Positions 10,451 to 23,724 of a stretch of 64,000 nt of DNA are shown piece by piece. The translations under genes were made by a program, and so were the position numbers. The stretch is from Proliferodiscus dingleyae (taxonomy: Eukaryota > Ascomycota > Leotiomycetes > Helotiales > Lachnaceae), in assembly GCA_003988795.1 (NCBI GenBank), contig QYAK01000009.1, positions 372,001 to 436,000 of the forward strand, read 5' to 3'. The notes beneath the pieces are model-generated. The model saw nothing but the letters and a program-made list of their open reading frames with translations. It searched no databases and was not told the origin of the DNA. Each line of letters starts with the position of its first letter. Positions within the stretch are counted from its first letter, which is position 1.

Positions 10451-12213
10451 GATGGATAATAAGCGGTAGTCAGATGTCGAATACTTCAAACTCTCAAATA
10501 CCCATGTAGTGACTCGGTGGGAAAGCGAGGACTTGCATAAGAGATGTGTAGAACGATGGATTAGCTTATGGAATGTTTTTGCACGAGCATACTAAATCTT
10601 ATAGGCGGGAAAAAACTAGAAGACATGCCAGACGGCAAGCCCAATAGCTGTGGCACATTTTTAGTCGGCCTCGAGGAAGCAAATAACGAGCGCTGGTGGC
10701 GGGTTTTGGGGGCCATGCCGTTCAGCAGTTCCCGTCATCGACATTGGAGCTTGGAAAGGAGGGGGGGGAGCGGAGGGCGGAGGAGGAGAGCGGGTGGAAG
10801 GGATTGGGACGTTTGTAAGGCTGAGCGTAAGACCTAGACGGGGCATGGTCCTTACATGTCTTGATAGTGGAGTAGCGACGTTGTCGTAGTGTGAGGGGGT
10901 GGAAGTATCAAATACTGACAACCATAATAGGCGCTGGGAGGTGCGCCACTTAATTATTACGTGCATGTACCTTATCGAAGCTTATGTAACGGGGTACAGA
11001 CCACTAATGAAAGAGAGGGGATATCGTGTGAGGGTGGTCGTCTTTGCACTATTTACGCTAGTTCCTTGAACTATGTTATGTGGCTGCATTGGTACAGTTT
11101 GGTACCAGCGCAGGAGGCATTGGTATGTAATAGTCCAAAGTCATCGCAACACCGCTCGGTTTGAATATCTAAAAATAATCATACATTAGGGATCGCGCAG
11201 GAGTGTTTAATTGGACTGTAGGCTCAGCGGTTGACGAAGAAGATGGAATCTTCAAATAAACGTTTGTCCGTTGGCTGCGGAACGGGGCGGGAGAGGCATT
11301 GTCAGCATTTAGTCTATTCGCCACCTGAGTAAACTTGTTTTGCTTCTCAAAATATATTTATCTCTATGGTCTCTTGTGCTACCCACCATGGTCTGTGTCA
11401 TGTCTGGATCAAAAGTCCAGACCATTTAAAATATCGCATATGGTCGTTGTACTGCGTCAATATGCTCCAGGCCTTTTAGCAGCCTACGAAAGACACGGAT
11501 GAGGTGTTGATCTTGCCAAACTTACACGGATTGGACTGAATTCAAGGGTAATCTTTGATTGATACCAACGCTAAAGAAAGCGCTTACATGTGAAGATGTA
11601 GGTAGTTTAGAGTAGCCTGGGGTTAAACGGTTCTGTAAATACTGGTAGGATACCACGCGCCAGATTGCTGGTTGAATAAGGATCTAAGATAAGAGCCAAG
11701 GCCACAATATCAACATGATTGAAATAGCGAAAGATGATTTAGTCTCAAATAAGAGTCAGACTTCCACTTCCTGGTCGGTAGACAATGAGTATTGTAACTC
11801 CTTCATAACAATTTCATGGATCTTCGCTATTGTTGTGTCCGTATTGATCTTACATGAATGTATAGAAATTTGATAGTAGGGATGGCTATCTCACCCGTAT
11901 ACACGAGTTGTCAGGGTGCAAGTCCGCACGGAGTAACAAGCCTGATCAGTTCGACCACGACAAATTCCCACAGACCTTGATTGCATAATGGCGTATAGTA
12001 AATAAAAGTGCTCTGTCCATTGCTCCAGCTACGTGGGAGTGTGGGCAATGTCGTAACATCGGTGAAATCCACTGCTCAAATGATTATTAAGAGCTATAAA
12101 TGAGGCAATGTGTAGCTCATGATGTATCAAGCCAAACTGCTGTCCCATTCTATAGTCATCAGGAAGTTCTGGCCAAGGCTAGGAATACGAACAAAATTTC
12201 ACACTTATATCTG
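10451..12213. other. Intergenic region between two minus-strand genes
   Basis: This holds the upstream region of the rhodopsin-domain gene and the 3' flank of the first P450. There is a G-rich, low-complexity purine run near 10755-10800. No gene or tRNA was recognised. Confidence 0.4.
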
Positions 12214-14223
12214 CTACGAGCCCTGTGAGCTTTTCTTTCTGATCCGAAATGGGAGGGGGTGTTTGAGTCCTCCCACGCCAAGCCCAAACCTCCATGTAGT
12301 CATTTCAACTTTATCAGAAAGCATTTCAATATCATACTCTTCAGCCAGCAGAACACAGGTAAACAGTATGACACTCTTAGCCAGGAAGCGGCCAGGGCAG
12401 ATGGAGTGACCGCCTGAGAAAATGGTGTTAGCGTTGGGTTTGCAACAGCCCAAGGTATGCTGGCAGATTGATTTACCTCCATAGGGAAACCAGGAGCCCT
12501 CAGTCCCATCCATCGAGAAGAATGGCTTGTTACTCATCCGCGCCTTCTCGTATCCCTCTCCCCTCGGCTCTACCCAGTCCGGAGACTCGCGCACGAGCGA
12601 TGTTACAGGCCCACTCTGAGGATCTGTTGGGTCAATGATGAAGCGATCGGCCCAAAAGGATGTAACAGGAAATTCGCCATTATGCGAATTCCAGAATGTG
12701 TCATCCATGTGCGAGACCCCGGCATTCATAAGGCCCATGCGACCTTTCGGAAGGGTCCACCTACCCAGATGGACATTCTTATGCGGCGAGCTGACCATGA
12801 AGTATGTCTTGACATAGAAGCGGAGGGTTTCGGCGTAGATGGAGGAGAGTAGGGGCTCCTTAATGAGTTTGTTTGGATCTATGTCCAGCAAGTGCTGGTA
12901 GCCGAAGGAGTTCTCGACGTCATCACGGACGCGCTGGAGGAGGATTGGGTCTTTGAAGATGTGGAGAGCGGTGAGCATAGCGCATGGGATGGTGTTACCA
13001 ACAGCACTGGTGGAGATACGATCAGTCAGATATGATGTGACTAAGGAATGGAAAGTTATAATGATGAGAAGGTTCGTACCCCCATGCTAACCCGAGATCC
13101 ATTCTTGCAAGAGCATCATCGTCATGGTTCTTCACTTCTAGCAGTTTCTCCTGCCGGTACCTCATGAGACTCGATCCCCAGTATGGATCCCCGTCTCCAT
13201 CAGAACTGATATTGGACTCGTCAAAGTGCTTTCTGGCGTAGACATACCAGCGTTTCAGCTGATTAACACAGTTTTGGCGTGGCTTGTGCGCCGACGGCTT
13301 GATGAAAGACGGGATTCCTCTAGCGAGCCACGGGACGCTATTATCGAATCCCCAGAGATCTTGCATGAATGAGGGGTTGATACGAAGCATAGTTGGACCA
13401 TATAAACACTCAATGAGAGAAGAGCCGACCACATCCTGAAAAAACTTGGAGAAATCTGCCATCTCCGTCCATTCCCGCGAGAAGTTTTTCTCTTCCATCC
13501 TAGTTGCCAGTGCATTTATGTATCGCTTAGAAGTCGGTAGCAGACCTGGGCCACCTAGTGCACGAAGAAAACCATGGTGGGTGATATGGTCAATGCGGTC
13601 CCCGACCGGGACATTACTACCTACATATGGCTTGGGGAACGGGCCAGAGTCGTCGGCGCGGTAGATGGACACTACACTCTCAGGAAGTCCAAAGAAGTAT
13701 TTGAGTACATAAACAAACATAGAGATGGGGCTTGACAGTGTGGGCTGCTTCCATATATTAGCGATGGTTTGGCGGTCTTGAAAGGTGTAGATCTCGAAGC
13801 CGAGGAAAGATATTCTCGAGGAAGTCAGCCTGCTGTTGTAACAGCTACCAGAGGGCAAGATAATCATGTCAGTGTGAGATCGCTTGAGAGGTGTCACTCC
13901 TTCATTATGACCACTTACGTAGCTCGACGAACAAAGTTTGCGTTATCCCATACGAATGAGAGGGTATTGCCCAAGTATGGGATGAGGGACGGGTACCGTG
14001 GTGGCAACTGGCCTGCTTTTCTATCAAGTTTCCCAGACCTGTTGGCCAAGTGCCATCTTAATAAAGCGAGAGCATAGTTGATGAATATCTGGAGCAAAAT
14101 GAATGCACCAAAGACTGGTAAGGTCCTCGTGTCCTTGTTCAGCGATAGGCATGCGAGAGCAGGTATCCACGAGAATTCCAGAGCAGTGCGCTGACTCGTC
14201 GCGATTGACTCCCAGAAGCCCAT
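12214..14223 (-). CDS. Cytochrome P450 (CYP7/8-like fungal class)
   Basis: Four exons (13919-14223, 13080-13844, 12477-13006, 12214-12413) give 1800 nt and 599 residues. There is an N-terminal membrane anchor (FGAFILLQIFINYALALL) and a proline-rich hinge (LPPRYPSLIPYLGN). The I-helix region reads LAWGAVGNTIP across an exon junction, and the K-helix motif is ETLR. The heme-binding signature FPYGGGHSICPGR is formed only after a 63-bp in-frame intron is removed; unspliced, that intron contains no stop, so retention would yield an inactive protein with 21 extra residues splitting the signature. ER-bound monooxygenase. The overall pattern resembles the fungal relatives of sterol 7-alpha-hydroxylase/prostacyclin synthase. 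It is divergent from the P450 at 15818. The substrate is unknown. Confidence 0.88.
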
Positions 14224-15817
14224 GATAAATGCTTTCAGGAACTTATAGTCACCGGCATTGATCGGGAAGTACGACGTCGATTCCGCGAGTATATCACCTG
14301 GCGTTCTTTATACCTACCTTGAGCCATCTGACTGGGCGCTCGAGGTCGAGCATGCCGAACCACTTCAGGGCGAGCCTTCCTTCTCGTGCTCTGCTTCGGC
14401 AAAGAAAAGTCCCATGTCGCCGTGTCCTCGAGACGATGTAATCATATCTTCCTCTTGAAGATGGGTGGGTGGGCGCTCTTACGGAGTGGTGAGCAGAGGA
14501 CCGGCATTGTCGAGGGGCATGGCCTATCAACGACTCTCGTCGCCTCCCGAAATGTTGGTGATACTTTCGTGAAGAACTTGGCTCAGAAGCTGGCGTGAGA
14601 GGGCTGATAGCTGAGGGCCGTTCCGTGGGCCATTGTACAAGGATCAACGTCGACAACTACACGGCATCGGAATCTGTAGCTGGACAGTTTGGCAGTTAAG
14701 CGTTGCACTAGTGAAGAAGGCTCGCGTACCCCATCTGGTTGGTCCATCCACCAGTCGGTGAGCCATGCCATCATGGAACTGTGCAGCGATTGGGGGCTGA
14801 ACGAGGCAGCTCTGTGGTGGCAGGTATATGTAAGTCAGTCTCTTACTTGCATCATGTCGGTGCCTTGTACTTGGGGGCGTGGCCATATCAATGCGGGACG
14901 GGACGGGCTGGCTGCCCAACTGGCTGACTAGCTAACTAGCTGGCTGACTGAGAGCTAATGGTAAGAAGCAGGGCGGCTGGACGGTGACGAAAAGGGTAGA
15001 AGCAAGCGCAATGCAACACGCCGTGGGATGCGAACAATGTGATCGGGCGCTGATTAATAGATTATAGGGGATACGCTGGCCGGTAGGCAGATTGTAATAG
15101 TGTGATAAGAAAGAGTAGGGTAGACCAGGGTAGACGTTGGTTGGTTGGTTAGTTGATGATGTGGGTGTGGATGTAGATGTAGATGTGGATGGATTATGTT
15201 AAGTATCCTCCAAGAATCACCTTGAAGTAGAAGCTGAATGGAGGTGAGGTGAGGTGAGATGAGGTGAGGTTGGGGTTGGGGCAGGTACCTTAGTATCTAT
15301 GTACCCATGTACCCAACTAAGTACCTTAGTGGTGGGGTTGGCAGCGGGCATCAGCCGCCATGCATTCATTGCTTACAGGACTAAGGCAGGCCGATCCTTG
15401 AAAGAAACACGGAGGGACCCATCGACTCAACCAACCCAGCCAATCATGAGACAGTGAGCGTTGGCTTTCTCTCTCTTGGCCTCATATCAATTGAAACAAC
15501 AAACGAGCTGTCAATGAGCATCTTGCATCTCGAAGGAGTCTATCATTACGTGATGGCTCGGTTATCGTAAAGAAAGCCGCCATCTCCTTTCCGAGGTGCG
15601 ATCCGCCACCTGCTACAATACATACCTACAATCTACAATTTACAGTTCGTAAATCCAACTTTCTGATCCCCTCCCCCTTCTTCTCCGCCCCTCCACGAGC
15701 ACGACCAACACCACCTTGCATTCCACATCTTTTGGTCTTTGAGTCTGGCTGCGGCGTCACAAAGGGCTGGGCTGATAGAAGCTGAGCTTGATATCTGGCC
15801 GGGCAATAGCCACCACC
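14224..15817. other. Shared upstream region of two divergent P450 genes
   Basis: About 1.6 kb without a convincing gene. It includes GGCT/GACT-type tandem sequence near 14908-14950 and simple repeats at 15137-15282 (listed separately). A pyrimidine-rich leader (ccctcccccttcttctccg) lies at about 15667-15690, before the plus-strand gene. Shared regulation of the two P450s from this interval is an inference. Confidence 0.45.
15137..15282. repeat. Simple-sequence repeats (GGTT, GATGTA, GAGGT)
   Basis: Consecutive short tandem arrays are visible: GGTT units, then GATGTA/GATGTG hexamers, then a GAGGT pentamer array. They lie in the promoter interval between the divergent P450 genes. Confidence 0.8.
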
Positions 15818-17521
15818 ATGGCTTCTACACTTGCCGTGGTCCTCGGCTCTGTGGCTGCTGCATATGTCTTCCTGGCCGCCCTCCTTCGCCTCACTCAGGA
15901 CTCAAAGGAGCCGCCTGCTCTCGAGACTTCGATACCCTTCATAAGTCCCTTGATTGGGTCCATCCTGGGCATGCAAAAGTTTGCCGTGAAGCTACGGTCA
16001 GTCAACTCTGGTTCACTCTCTGATAGCAGCAGTGACAGTCTCCGTCCTAACCACCTGCCATACAATTAGAGACAAGTATGGCCTCCCCATTTACACTTTA
16101 CGCATGCCGGGCCAGCGTATATACATGATCAATTCCCTGTCTCTCATTCCCCCATTGCAGCGGCAGAACAAGACTATTGCATTTGCCCCCATCGAGGCTC
16201 AGGCGGCAGCAACTGTCATGGGCGTCGGTGCCGCTGGAAACGCCATCATAGGCTCGGAAAAGATGCTGGAGCACGATTCTTACCTATCCACATTCGTGCC
16301 GTTTCTTCACCCCGCCCTCTCCCCTGGTCCTGGACTGGACGCCATCAATGCTGCGGCAGTCCGCTATCTTTCGAATTCTCTGGCAGAACTCAAGAGCAGT
16401 GGGCCTACGACCGTCGAACTGTTTTCTTGGGTCCGCCGAGAGCTCTTCATGGCCACAACCGAGTCAACCTATGGGCCCAAGAATCCATTTCGTGACCCTG
16501 CCCTCGAGAAGGCCTGGTAGTATGTGCAAACTTTCGCCCCCAACTACAAATACTTAGCTTGCTTGCAAAGTTTACTGATCTCATCTTTGACAGCACCTTT
16601 GAGCCTAGTATCATGGTTCATATGCTCAAAGCATGGCCAAGTGTTCTAGCCCGCAAAAGCCTTCAGGCCCGGGAACAACTTCTCATTCCTGCTTTTGAAA
16701 AATACTTTGCCGAAAACAGTCACCACCAGGGCTCACTGCTCGTCCAGTGTCGCTACAGGCACAACACAAGCCATGGCTTGCGAGGCAGAGACGTAGCAGC
16801 CACCGAGATCGGCCAGATGGTTGCCTCTCTCACAAATAGTGTGGCGAGTGCGTTCTGGATGGTATATCACGTCTTCTCCGACCCTGTGGTTCTCAACGAG
16901 TGCCGGAAAGAGGTGGAGCAGCTCGTGCAGGTGGATGGTCAGGGTGTACATACCATCGATCTGGCTAAGGTCAAGTCTTCATGTCCTAACCTTCTCTCGA
17001 CGTGGCAGGAGACTCTACGCTACGAGCACGTCGGCATCGCTGCCAGGGTGGTGATGGAGGATATCATCTTCGACAATAAGTATCTCTTGAAAAAGGGCGC
17101 CACCGTCATGACAGTCACCCCAGTTCAACACACCGATGCGTCGATATGGGGACCAACAGTGAATACCTTTGATCACCATCGCTTCATACGAGGCCCTGGC
17201 GGAAAGCGTACAAACCCTGTTGCGTTCCGCTCTTTCGGGGGCGGATCAGTACTATGCCCCGGGCGTCATTTTGTCAGCACCGAAGTCATGTCATTCACAG
17301 CTTTACTATTGCTCCATTTCAATCTAAACCCCATCGCCAATGGCGGTAAGTGGTCGGAGCTACGAAAGGTCACTCCCATGACCTCATCCATGCCGACGCC
17401 TAAGGATGAGTTGCACGTAGAAGTTGTCCCCAGAGACGATTGGGAGTGGCACGTAGACTTCTCAGCGTCTAGCAAAGGAGTAGATATTGTCGCTGAGGAT
17501 TTTATCAAGAGTGATAATTGA
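15818..17521 (+). CDS. Cytochrome P450 (CYP7/8-like fungal class)
   Basis: Three exons (15818-15996, 16070-16519, 16594-17521) total 1557 nt and 518 residues. The ATG at 15818 sits in an excellent context (gccaccaccatgg). There is an N-terminal hydrophobic anchor (LAVVLGSVAAAYVFLAALL). The K-helix ETLR, a HHRF element (the PERF position) and the heme loop FGGGSVLCPGR are intact. The C-terminus VEVVPRDDWEWHVDF is common in fungal CYPs related to sterol 7-alpha-hydroxylase/prostacyclin synthase. The I-helix region (ASLTNSVASAFWMVYHVF) lacks the usual AGxxT pattern, as is frequent in this class, whose members may use peroxide or rearrange substrates. Intron 2 uses a perfect GTATGT donor. It is transcribed away from the other P450 and toward the PDR transporter, suggesting linked function. 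Confidence 0.87.
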
Positions 17522-18360
17522 GCATTGCGACTGGACCTCGAATTTTGACTAGTCATCAAGATGATCAGCAGTTGCTCGTTGCAGAAAATCGATTAGCTGG
17601 GTTCAGCAATCCCGATTAATAGATAGTCAATTGCACAACATACTAATATGCAGATGCATCAACAGATTATCATCACCATTTAGGATACTCTGTAGCGACT
17701 CTATGTTTGCTTCAAGCACATAATTACCTATTTTAAAATATCTACAAGAAGCTATGGAGCGGAACTCGGACAGCTAAATGATCAGAGAATTCTTCGAAGC
17801 AAGCTAAAAACCCCATCGGCACTAGTATAGATAGATTCACATTTAGATATTTGATCAGACAATCCAGTCTTGGCTGATGCGCAGATCAGCGTTCGGATGG
17901 GGCAGGTACGTCATGAGTGCCTAAATTACAAGGCCGCCGGTAAGGTTATGTTAGAACCACCAACCATGAGGCTATTCATATATATATCATGTGGATCCCG
18001 GTCTTTATAAGAACTTCAGCACATAAACAACAGCTTTCTCTCCCTTCTTTCTCATTAGCATAGTAAAGTCGTAGCTATACAGGCATTTTCTCATATTACA
18101 CCTAAGCCGACTTCCAGTAAGATTACAGAAAGTCCTGATAGGCGTATGTGTTACACTAGACTTTACATGACACCGGACACCGCGTCTTAGCGCGAGAATC
18201 GGCTAATATCGCACTTCCCAGCCTCACAACCTTCTTGCATGCCTCCTTTCTTACACCAGGCCGCTCCTTCGTCTTATGAGAGCTGCAAAGCTCATGGGCT
18301 CACGGAGTCAATTTCCGAGCCTTAACCAAGGCGTCAAATCCTTCAAGGGCCAGCATCCAA
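17522..18360 (+). promoter_or_regulatory. Upstream region of the PDR transporter
   Basis: Between the P450 stop and the transporter ATG there is a TATA-like element (tttataa near 18003-18010). A pyrimidine-rich stretch (tttctctcccttctttctc) follows at about 18033-18051, a usual arrangement for a fungal promoter. No TCCGCGGA-type drug-response element was seen. Confidence 0.4.
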
Positions 18361-21300
18361 ATGGACATCGACAATCAAGATGTAGTCTTTCAGAACTGGC
18401 TCCGGAGGCTGCAGCAAACAAAGCGGCTGCAGCTGGGAGTCTCATTCCAGGATCTTGAATGTCATGGCTTCACGTCCTCAGCGACTCACCAACATACTGC
18501 AATCTCACACGTACTGGCCCTTCCGCGTCTCATCCTAAGACCCGCATCACGACAGCTGTCCAAGAGAGTGCAGATTTTGAACAACTTCAATGGTCTGGTC
18601 AAGCCTGGGGAGATGCTTCTGGTCCTTGGCCGACCTGGCAGCGGCTGTTCGTCCTTTCTGAAGGTCCTATCTGGGGACACCCACGGTATCCATATCGGCG
18701 AGCGGACAAAGGTCAACTACGCTGGCATCTCCTACAAGCGGATGCATCGGGACTTCAAGGGCGAGAGTATCTACCTTGCCGAGCTGGATAAACATTTTCC
18801 TGAGCTTAGCCTTGGCCAAACTCTTACATTCGCAGCATCGACGCGAGAAACTAGCGTGAATAGTAATGCCGAGTCGCAAGCAACGAGTCGCGATGTTGCA
18901 GCTTTGTTTAATCTAATGAATGCATTCGATACCAAAATGGGCAACGCAATGATCAAAGGCGTCAGCGGTGGCGAGACTAGAAGGACTAGCATCGCGGAGG
19001 CGCTGATCAGTCGTGCTCAATTCCAGTGCTGGGATAATAGCACGCGCGGTCTGGATAGCTCAACTGCTCAGCGATTCATCGAGCTGCTGCGGCGATCGAC
19101 GAATGCCTTGCGGTCAACCGCCATCATGAGCATCTACCAGGCTTCAAATACGATGTATAATGTGAGTAATTCAGAAGTAGGGATACCGTGATTACGGCCA
19201 CAGCGCTAACTCACTAGCTAGAATTTTGACAAAGTTACAGTGCTGTACGAGGGCCGTCAGATTTATTTTGGCCCGGTCAAATCAGCTGTAGACTACTTTC
19301 ATGATCTTGGGTTTGTAATGCCGAGTAGGGCGACGACTGCTGATTTTCTCACTTCTCTCACGAACCCAGCTGAGCGCATCATACGAGAGGGCTTTGAAGA
19401 TCAAGTCCCAAGATCACCAGATGAGTTTGCTGCTGCATGGACACAAAGTCCTGAGGTAAAGCGACTCCTGGAAGAGATTGCTGCGTTTGATTCCACCAAC
19501 CCGCCACAAATGTCAACAAAGAAAGCTACCAATCTAACTGAAAAGTCTAATTGGATCAGAGAGATGCAGAGGTAAGTCCCGAGTATCTGTCACCAGAGAC
19601 TCCAAACAACGCTAACATCAGTACGAAGCCTTCGCTCATCAACTTACCTGATTCCAGTCCGCCAACAAATTTTCATCTGTCTTCAGAGAGGCTTTCTTCG
19701 TCTTCGCAACAACTATGTTCCTGCAGTCTCAACCGTCTTCGCGAATGCCATACTTGCCATCGTTGTCGGCACCGTCTTCTATGACCTTGCAGATACCACT
19801 GACAGCATGGACCGGAGGGCGGTTCTCATCTTCTTCTCCTTGATGATCTGTGCCTTTTCGCCAGCCTTTGAGGTGAGCTGCCCTGAGTTCTGAGGCGTGG
19901 CCCACGCTGGAGGCATTCGACTGGTCTGATTGCTAAACTCTCTATAGGTTCTAACCATGTGGGCACAACGGCCTATCGTGGAGAAACACGATCGATATGC
20001 CCTATATCATCCCTTCACAGAAGGAGTGGCAGCGATCCTCTGTGATTTGCCGGTTAAGGTCGGCACTACCATTATGTTTCATGTCACGCTCTACTTCATG
20101 ACAAACCTCCGCCGCACTGCGTCGGCTTTCTTTACATACCTCGTATTCATGTTCTTGATCGTCTTAACAATGTCTATGGTATTCCGAACGCTCGGCTCCC
20201 TTTCACGAACTCTAGAGCAGACCATGGTCCCTGCATCCATCGTAGTCTTGCTCTGTATTGTTTACACTGGTTTCGTTATACCAGTGCCGTACATGAAGCC
20301 TTGGCTTTCGTGGTTCAGACGATTGAATCCCATGGCGTATGCCTATGAAAGCTTGATGATCAACGAGGTGTTTAGTCTTCGGATTTCGTCACGGACCAGA
20401 AACTAATGGAGAATAGTTTAAACACCGAGATTTTCCTTGTTCGTCTCCAGTTCCTGGACCAGGCTATTTCAATCAGACAGGTATGATTGGCAAGGTCTGC
20501 CCAGTCGTGGGAGCCACCCCCGGGGAGTCCAATGTGCAAGGATCATCATATTTGCTACTCAAATATGGATATGTGCCGAGTCATCTCTGGAGAAACTTCG
20601 GTATCATCATTGCCATGATGATCATATTCTGCGCATTTCACCTGCTCGCAGCAGAGTACATTCCAGCACAAAGATCAAAGGGCGACGTGCTACTTTTTCA
20701 GCGTGGTCACAGCAAGGAGCAGCTAAAGCGAGCCCCTGACCAGGAGAACGCCGCAGCTTCACCAATATTTGCCCAGGATATCAACAAGCACGAAAATGCC
20801 GAAGCATCTGGTAAGCGTCCGGATACCGTACAGACTATCTTGAAACAGTCCTCAGTATTTCACTGGAACAATCTGAGCTATGAGATCAAGATCAAGAATC
20901 GTACGAAGGAAATCTTGAACAATATTAATGGATGGGTCAAACCTGGAACATTGACTGCTCTGATGGTAATAGTTCTTCTAGAGTGAGATGGCGACAATTC
21001 GAGAGCTTAGACTAACAAGTTTCTCGCAGGGCGTCACAGGCGCTGGGAAGACGACGTTGCTTGACGTGCTAGCTCTACGAGCAACCTTCGGAACAGCCAG
21101 TGGCGGGGTCTATATCAATGGCACACTACGAGATTCGAGCTTTCAACGCAAAATAGGCTATGTTCAGCAGGATGACATTCATCACCCTGCTGCAACTGTT
21201 CGTGAGGCGTTAGAGTTTAGTGCATTGCTTCGACAACCCGGAACCTCATCGAAGGAAGAGAAGCTGAACTATGTCGAGAATGTCATCAAGGTCTTAGACA

Positions 21301-23147
21301 TGGACTCTTGCTCTGAGGCCGTGGTTGGATCGTTGAACATTGATCAGCGACGGAGGCTAAGCATAGGCGTAGAGTTGGTAGCCAAACCAGAGCTATTACT
21401 GTTCTTAGGTATGTAGCTAGAATTTGGCCGAGGGTTCATTGTATAAGCTGACAGTATCCTACGAAGATGAGCCGACATCTGGACTCGACAGCCAGACGGC
21501 TTGGTCAATCTGTACGCTTCTCCGCAAGCTGGCAGATCATGGACAAGCGATTCTGTGTACGATTCATCAGCCGTCATCCCAGCTGTTTCGGATGTTCGAT
21601 CGTCTGCTGCTTCTCAGCAACCACGGCGACACTGTTTATTTTGGCGATATCGGACAGGATGCTTCAGCACTGATCAATTACTTTGTAAGTAGAGGAGCTC
21701 CTCAGTGCCGGCCGGAGGACAATCCTGCCGAATGGGTCTTGGACATCATCACTAGCAATGCTCGTACATCCGCCATGAATATGGTGGGCTCGGAGAAAGA
21801 ACTAGTAACAGAGCAGTGTCGAGACTCAGAGCATTCGAGCTGGTCTGAGAAATGGCTTGAAAGTCAGCAGTACCACGAAGTACAACAGTATCTTCAACGG
21901 ATTATTACTGTGGAACGCTCCAGCACCTTAGATACACCAACTAAGGCATTGGACGGAAATGAGTATGCTGCTTCATTCACTCAGCAGCTGATCATCGTGA
22001 CGAGACGAATCTTCCAAGAATACTGGAGAGACCCAACATATTTGTACTCCAAGTTAGGTCTCTGTGCCGGCGTGGTAGGTGTCCATTTTGCATTGCTCTA
22101 CCCAGGCCTTTCTCTAACGTTTGCACAGTGCTTCTTCAACGGCATCTCCTTCTATGACACTGCACTCGATATGCAAGGCTTCATCAACTTCCTGTTCTCC
22201 ATCTTCCTCATCTCGCAGCTCTTCAGCACGCTCGACCAACAGATAATCCCACGCCTTACCGATGGTCGCGGGCTATATGAGGCCCGGGAGAGGAAATCCA
22301 AAAGCTTTTCTTGGATCGTATTCCTCACCGCTAACATTGTTGTTGAAGTGTGCTGGCAGACGGTCAGCTCTGTCGTGATATACATTTGCTGGTATTATCC
22401 CACTGGCCTCTGGCGGAATGGTGATCCAAGTTTTGGGATGACGAACAGGGGAGGCCTCGTGTTTACGTTGATCTGGCTGTTCTGTCTGTGGATCACAACC
22501 TTCTCTCAGGCTGTGGGTGTGGGGATCCAGGACGCGGAGACAGCGGTTCAGATAGCCACGCTATGCTTCTGGCTCTCGCTCGTGTTTTGTGGGTAAGTTA
22601 CTTACAAACCCTGAAGACTTTCCCCCTTGCAAAGTCCAGATCACGAAAACTAACCTCCAATTTTTTCCTCAGCGTACTCGTCTCTCCAAATGACCTTCCT
22701 CGCTTCTGGATCTTCGTCTATCGTGCGTCTCCATTGACGTACTTCGTCGATGGGATGGTGCTGGCTGGTCTAGCCAACACGCATATCGCGTGCTCAGACG
22801 TACAGCTCCTCCACATCAATCCTCCTCCCTTGGAGGGATCCTCCAACTTGACATGTGAGCAGTATCTAGGGCCGTATGCTGCAAACGCACACGGGCTCCT
22901 CAAGAATCCAGCAGCTACCACAGACTGCCTCTACTGCCCAGTCGACCAGACCAATCAGCTACTCCGGCAGCTCGGACTGGCGACAGAGCATGCTTGGCGC
23001 AACGTGGGATACATGGTTGTCTATGTCGTCTTCAACACGCTGGCCATCTATGCCATCTACTGGCTTGCGAGGGTGCCGAAGAACTTCAGTAGGAGAAGGG
23101 GGACGGGGGCGGGGACGGGCAAGACGAAGACGGGGTTGGCAAGCTGA
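18361..23147 (+). CDS. PDR-type ABC transporter (ABCG, full size)
   Basis: Eight exons (18361-19161, 19222-19571, 19629-19872, 19948-20367, 20417-20965, 21030-21408, 21467-22592, 22673-23147) give 4344 nt and 1447 residues, the usual PDR size. The order is NBD-TMD-NBD-TMD. NBD1 has Walker A GRPGSGCSS and signature VSGGE; its Walker B region (CWDNSTRGLDSS) shows the degeneration typical of fungal PDR pumps. NBD2 has GVTGAGKTT, LNIDQ in place of the signature, and DEPTSGLDSQ. TMD1 includes RPIVEKHDRYALYHP and TMD2 ends in a membrane segment before a basic tail. The N-terminus starts almost directly at the conserved FxxWLRR element, so an upstream exon is possible. A plasma-membrane exporter of hydrophobic compounds. 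Adjacency to two P450s suggests a modify-and-export role. Confidence 0.9.
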
Positions 23148-23724
23148 CGAAACTCAAAAAGGTTTTTGTGAGAGACGGGGGAAAAATAGAAGAGGGCTAG
23201 AGGTTGCTTACCTACCGGTGTATTACTACAAAGCTGGACTGGTCCATGTTGGTGTTGACTACTTCATGGGATTCTTGGATATCTAATGTGAACTTTAAAC
23301 GGGCATATAATAATACTAGAGGAGACCCCAAGTTCCGTTTCCACTTCCTTAAATCTTAAACCTTCGTTCTTGTTGATGTAGTAAGATGAGCCCCTCCTCC
23401 GCGGCATACCCTAAAGTCATTGCTCCAAGGGACCATCAACCATTCAGAATTTCGGGGCAAGATATTTTTCTGAAAACCTTGATAAAAAATTATATACAAG
23501 CAGATGTAGGTTGCTAGCTAATTCGAATCTTTCCTCCAGAAATCAAATGCCGTTCACTCATAACAAGATCATGATATATGTCTCTCACTCGTTGACTTCT
23601 TAAATTTTCGTCGTTGCATGTTAAAAAATAACGAGAGATTTCTCCGACCCCCCATCCACAAATCTAACGCAACTCCGAAAGGCATGCAGGAGAAAGAGAA
23701 AGAGAGGGAGGCAGAAATAACTCT
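23148..23724. other. Convergent 3' flanks
   Basis: This lies between the PDR transporter stop and the stop of the Mds3-like gene on the other strand. Nothing else was recognised. Confidence 0.4.

Noticed and set aside
11880..11950. Possible tRNA-like sequence
   Set aside because: A gttgtcagggtgcaagtccg stretch suggested a T-arm, but no acceptor pairing or complete cloverleaf could be formed.
12214..23147. Complete secondary-metabolite cluster
   Set aside because: No PKS, NRPS, terpene synthase or DMATS frame is present in the window; P450s plus a transporter alone do not establish one.
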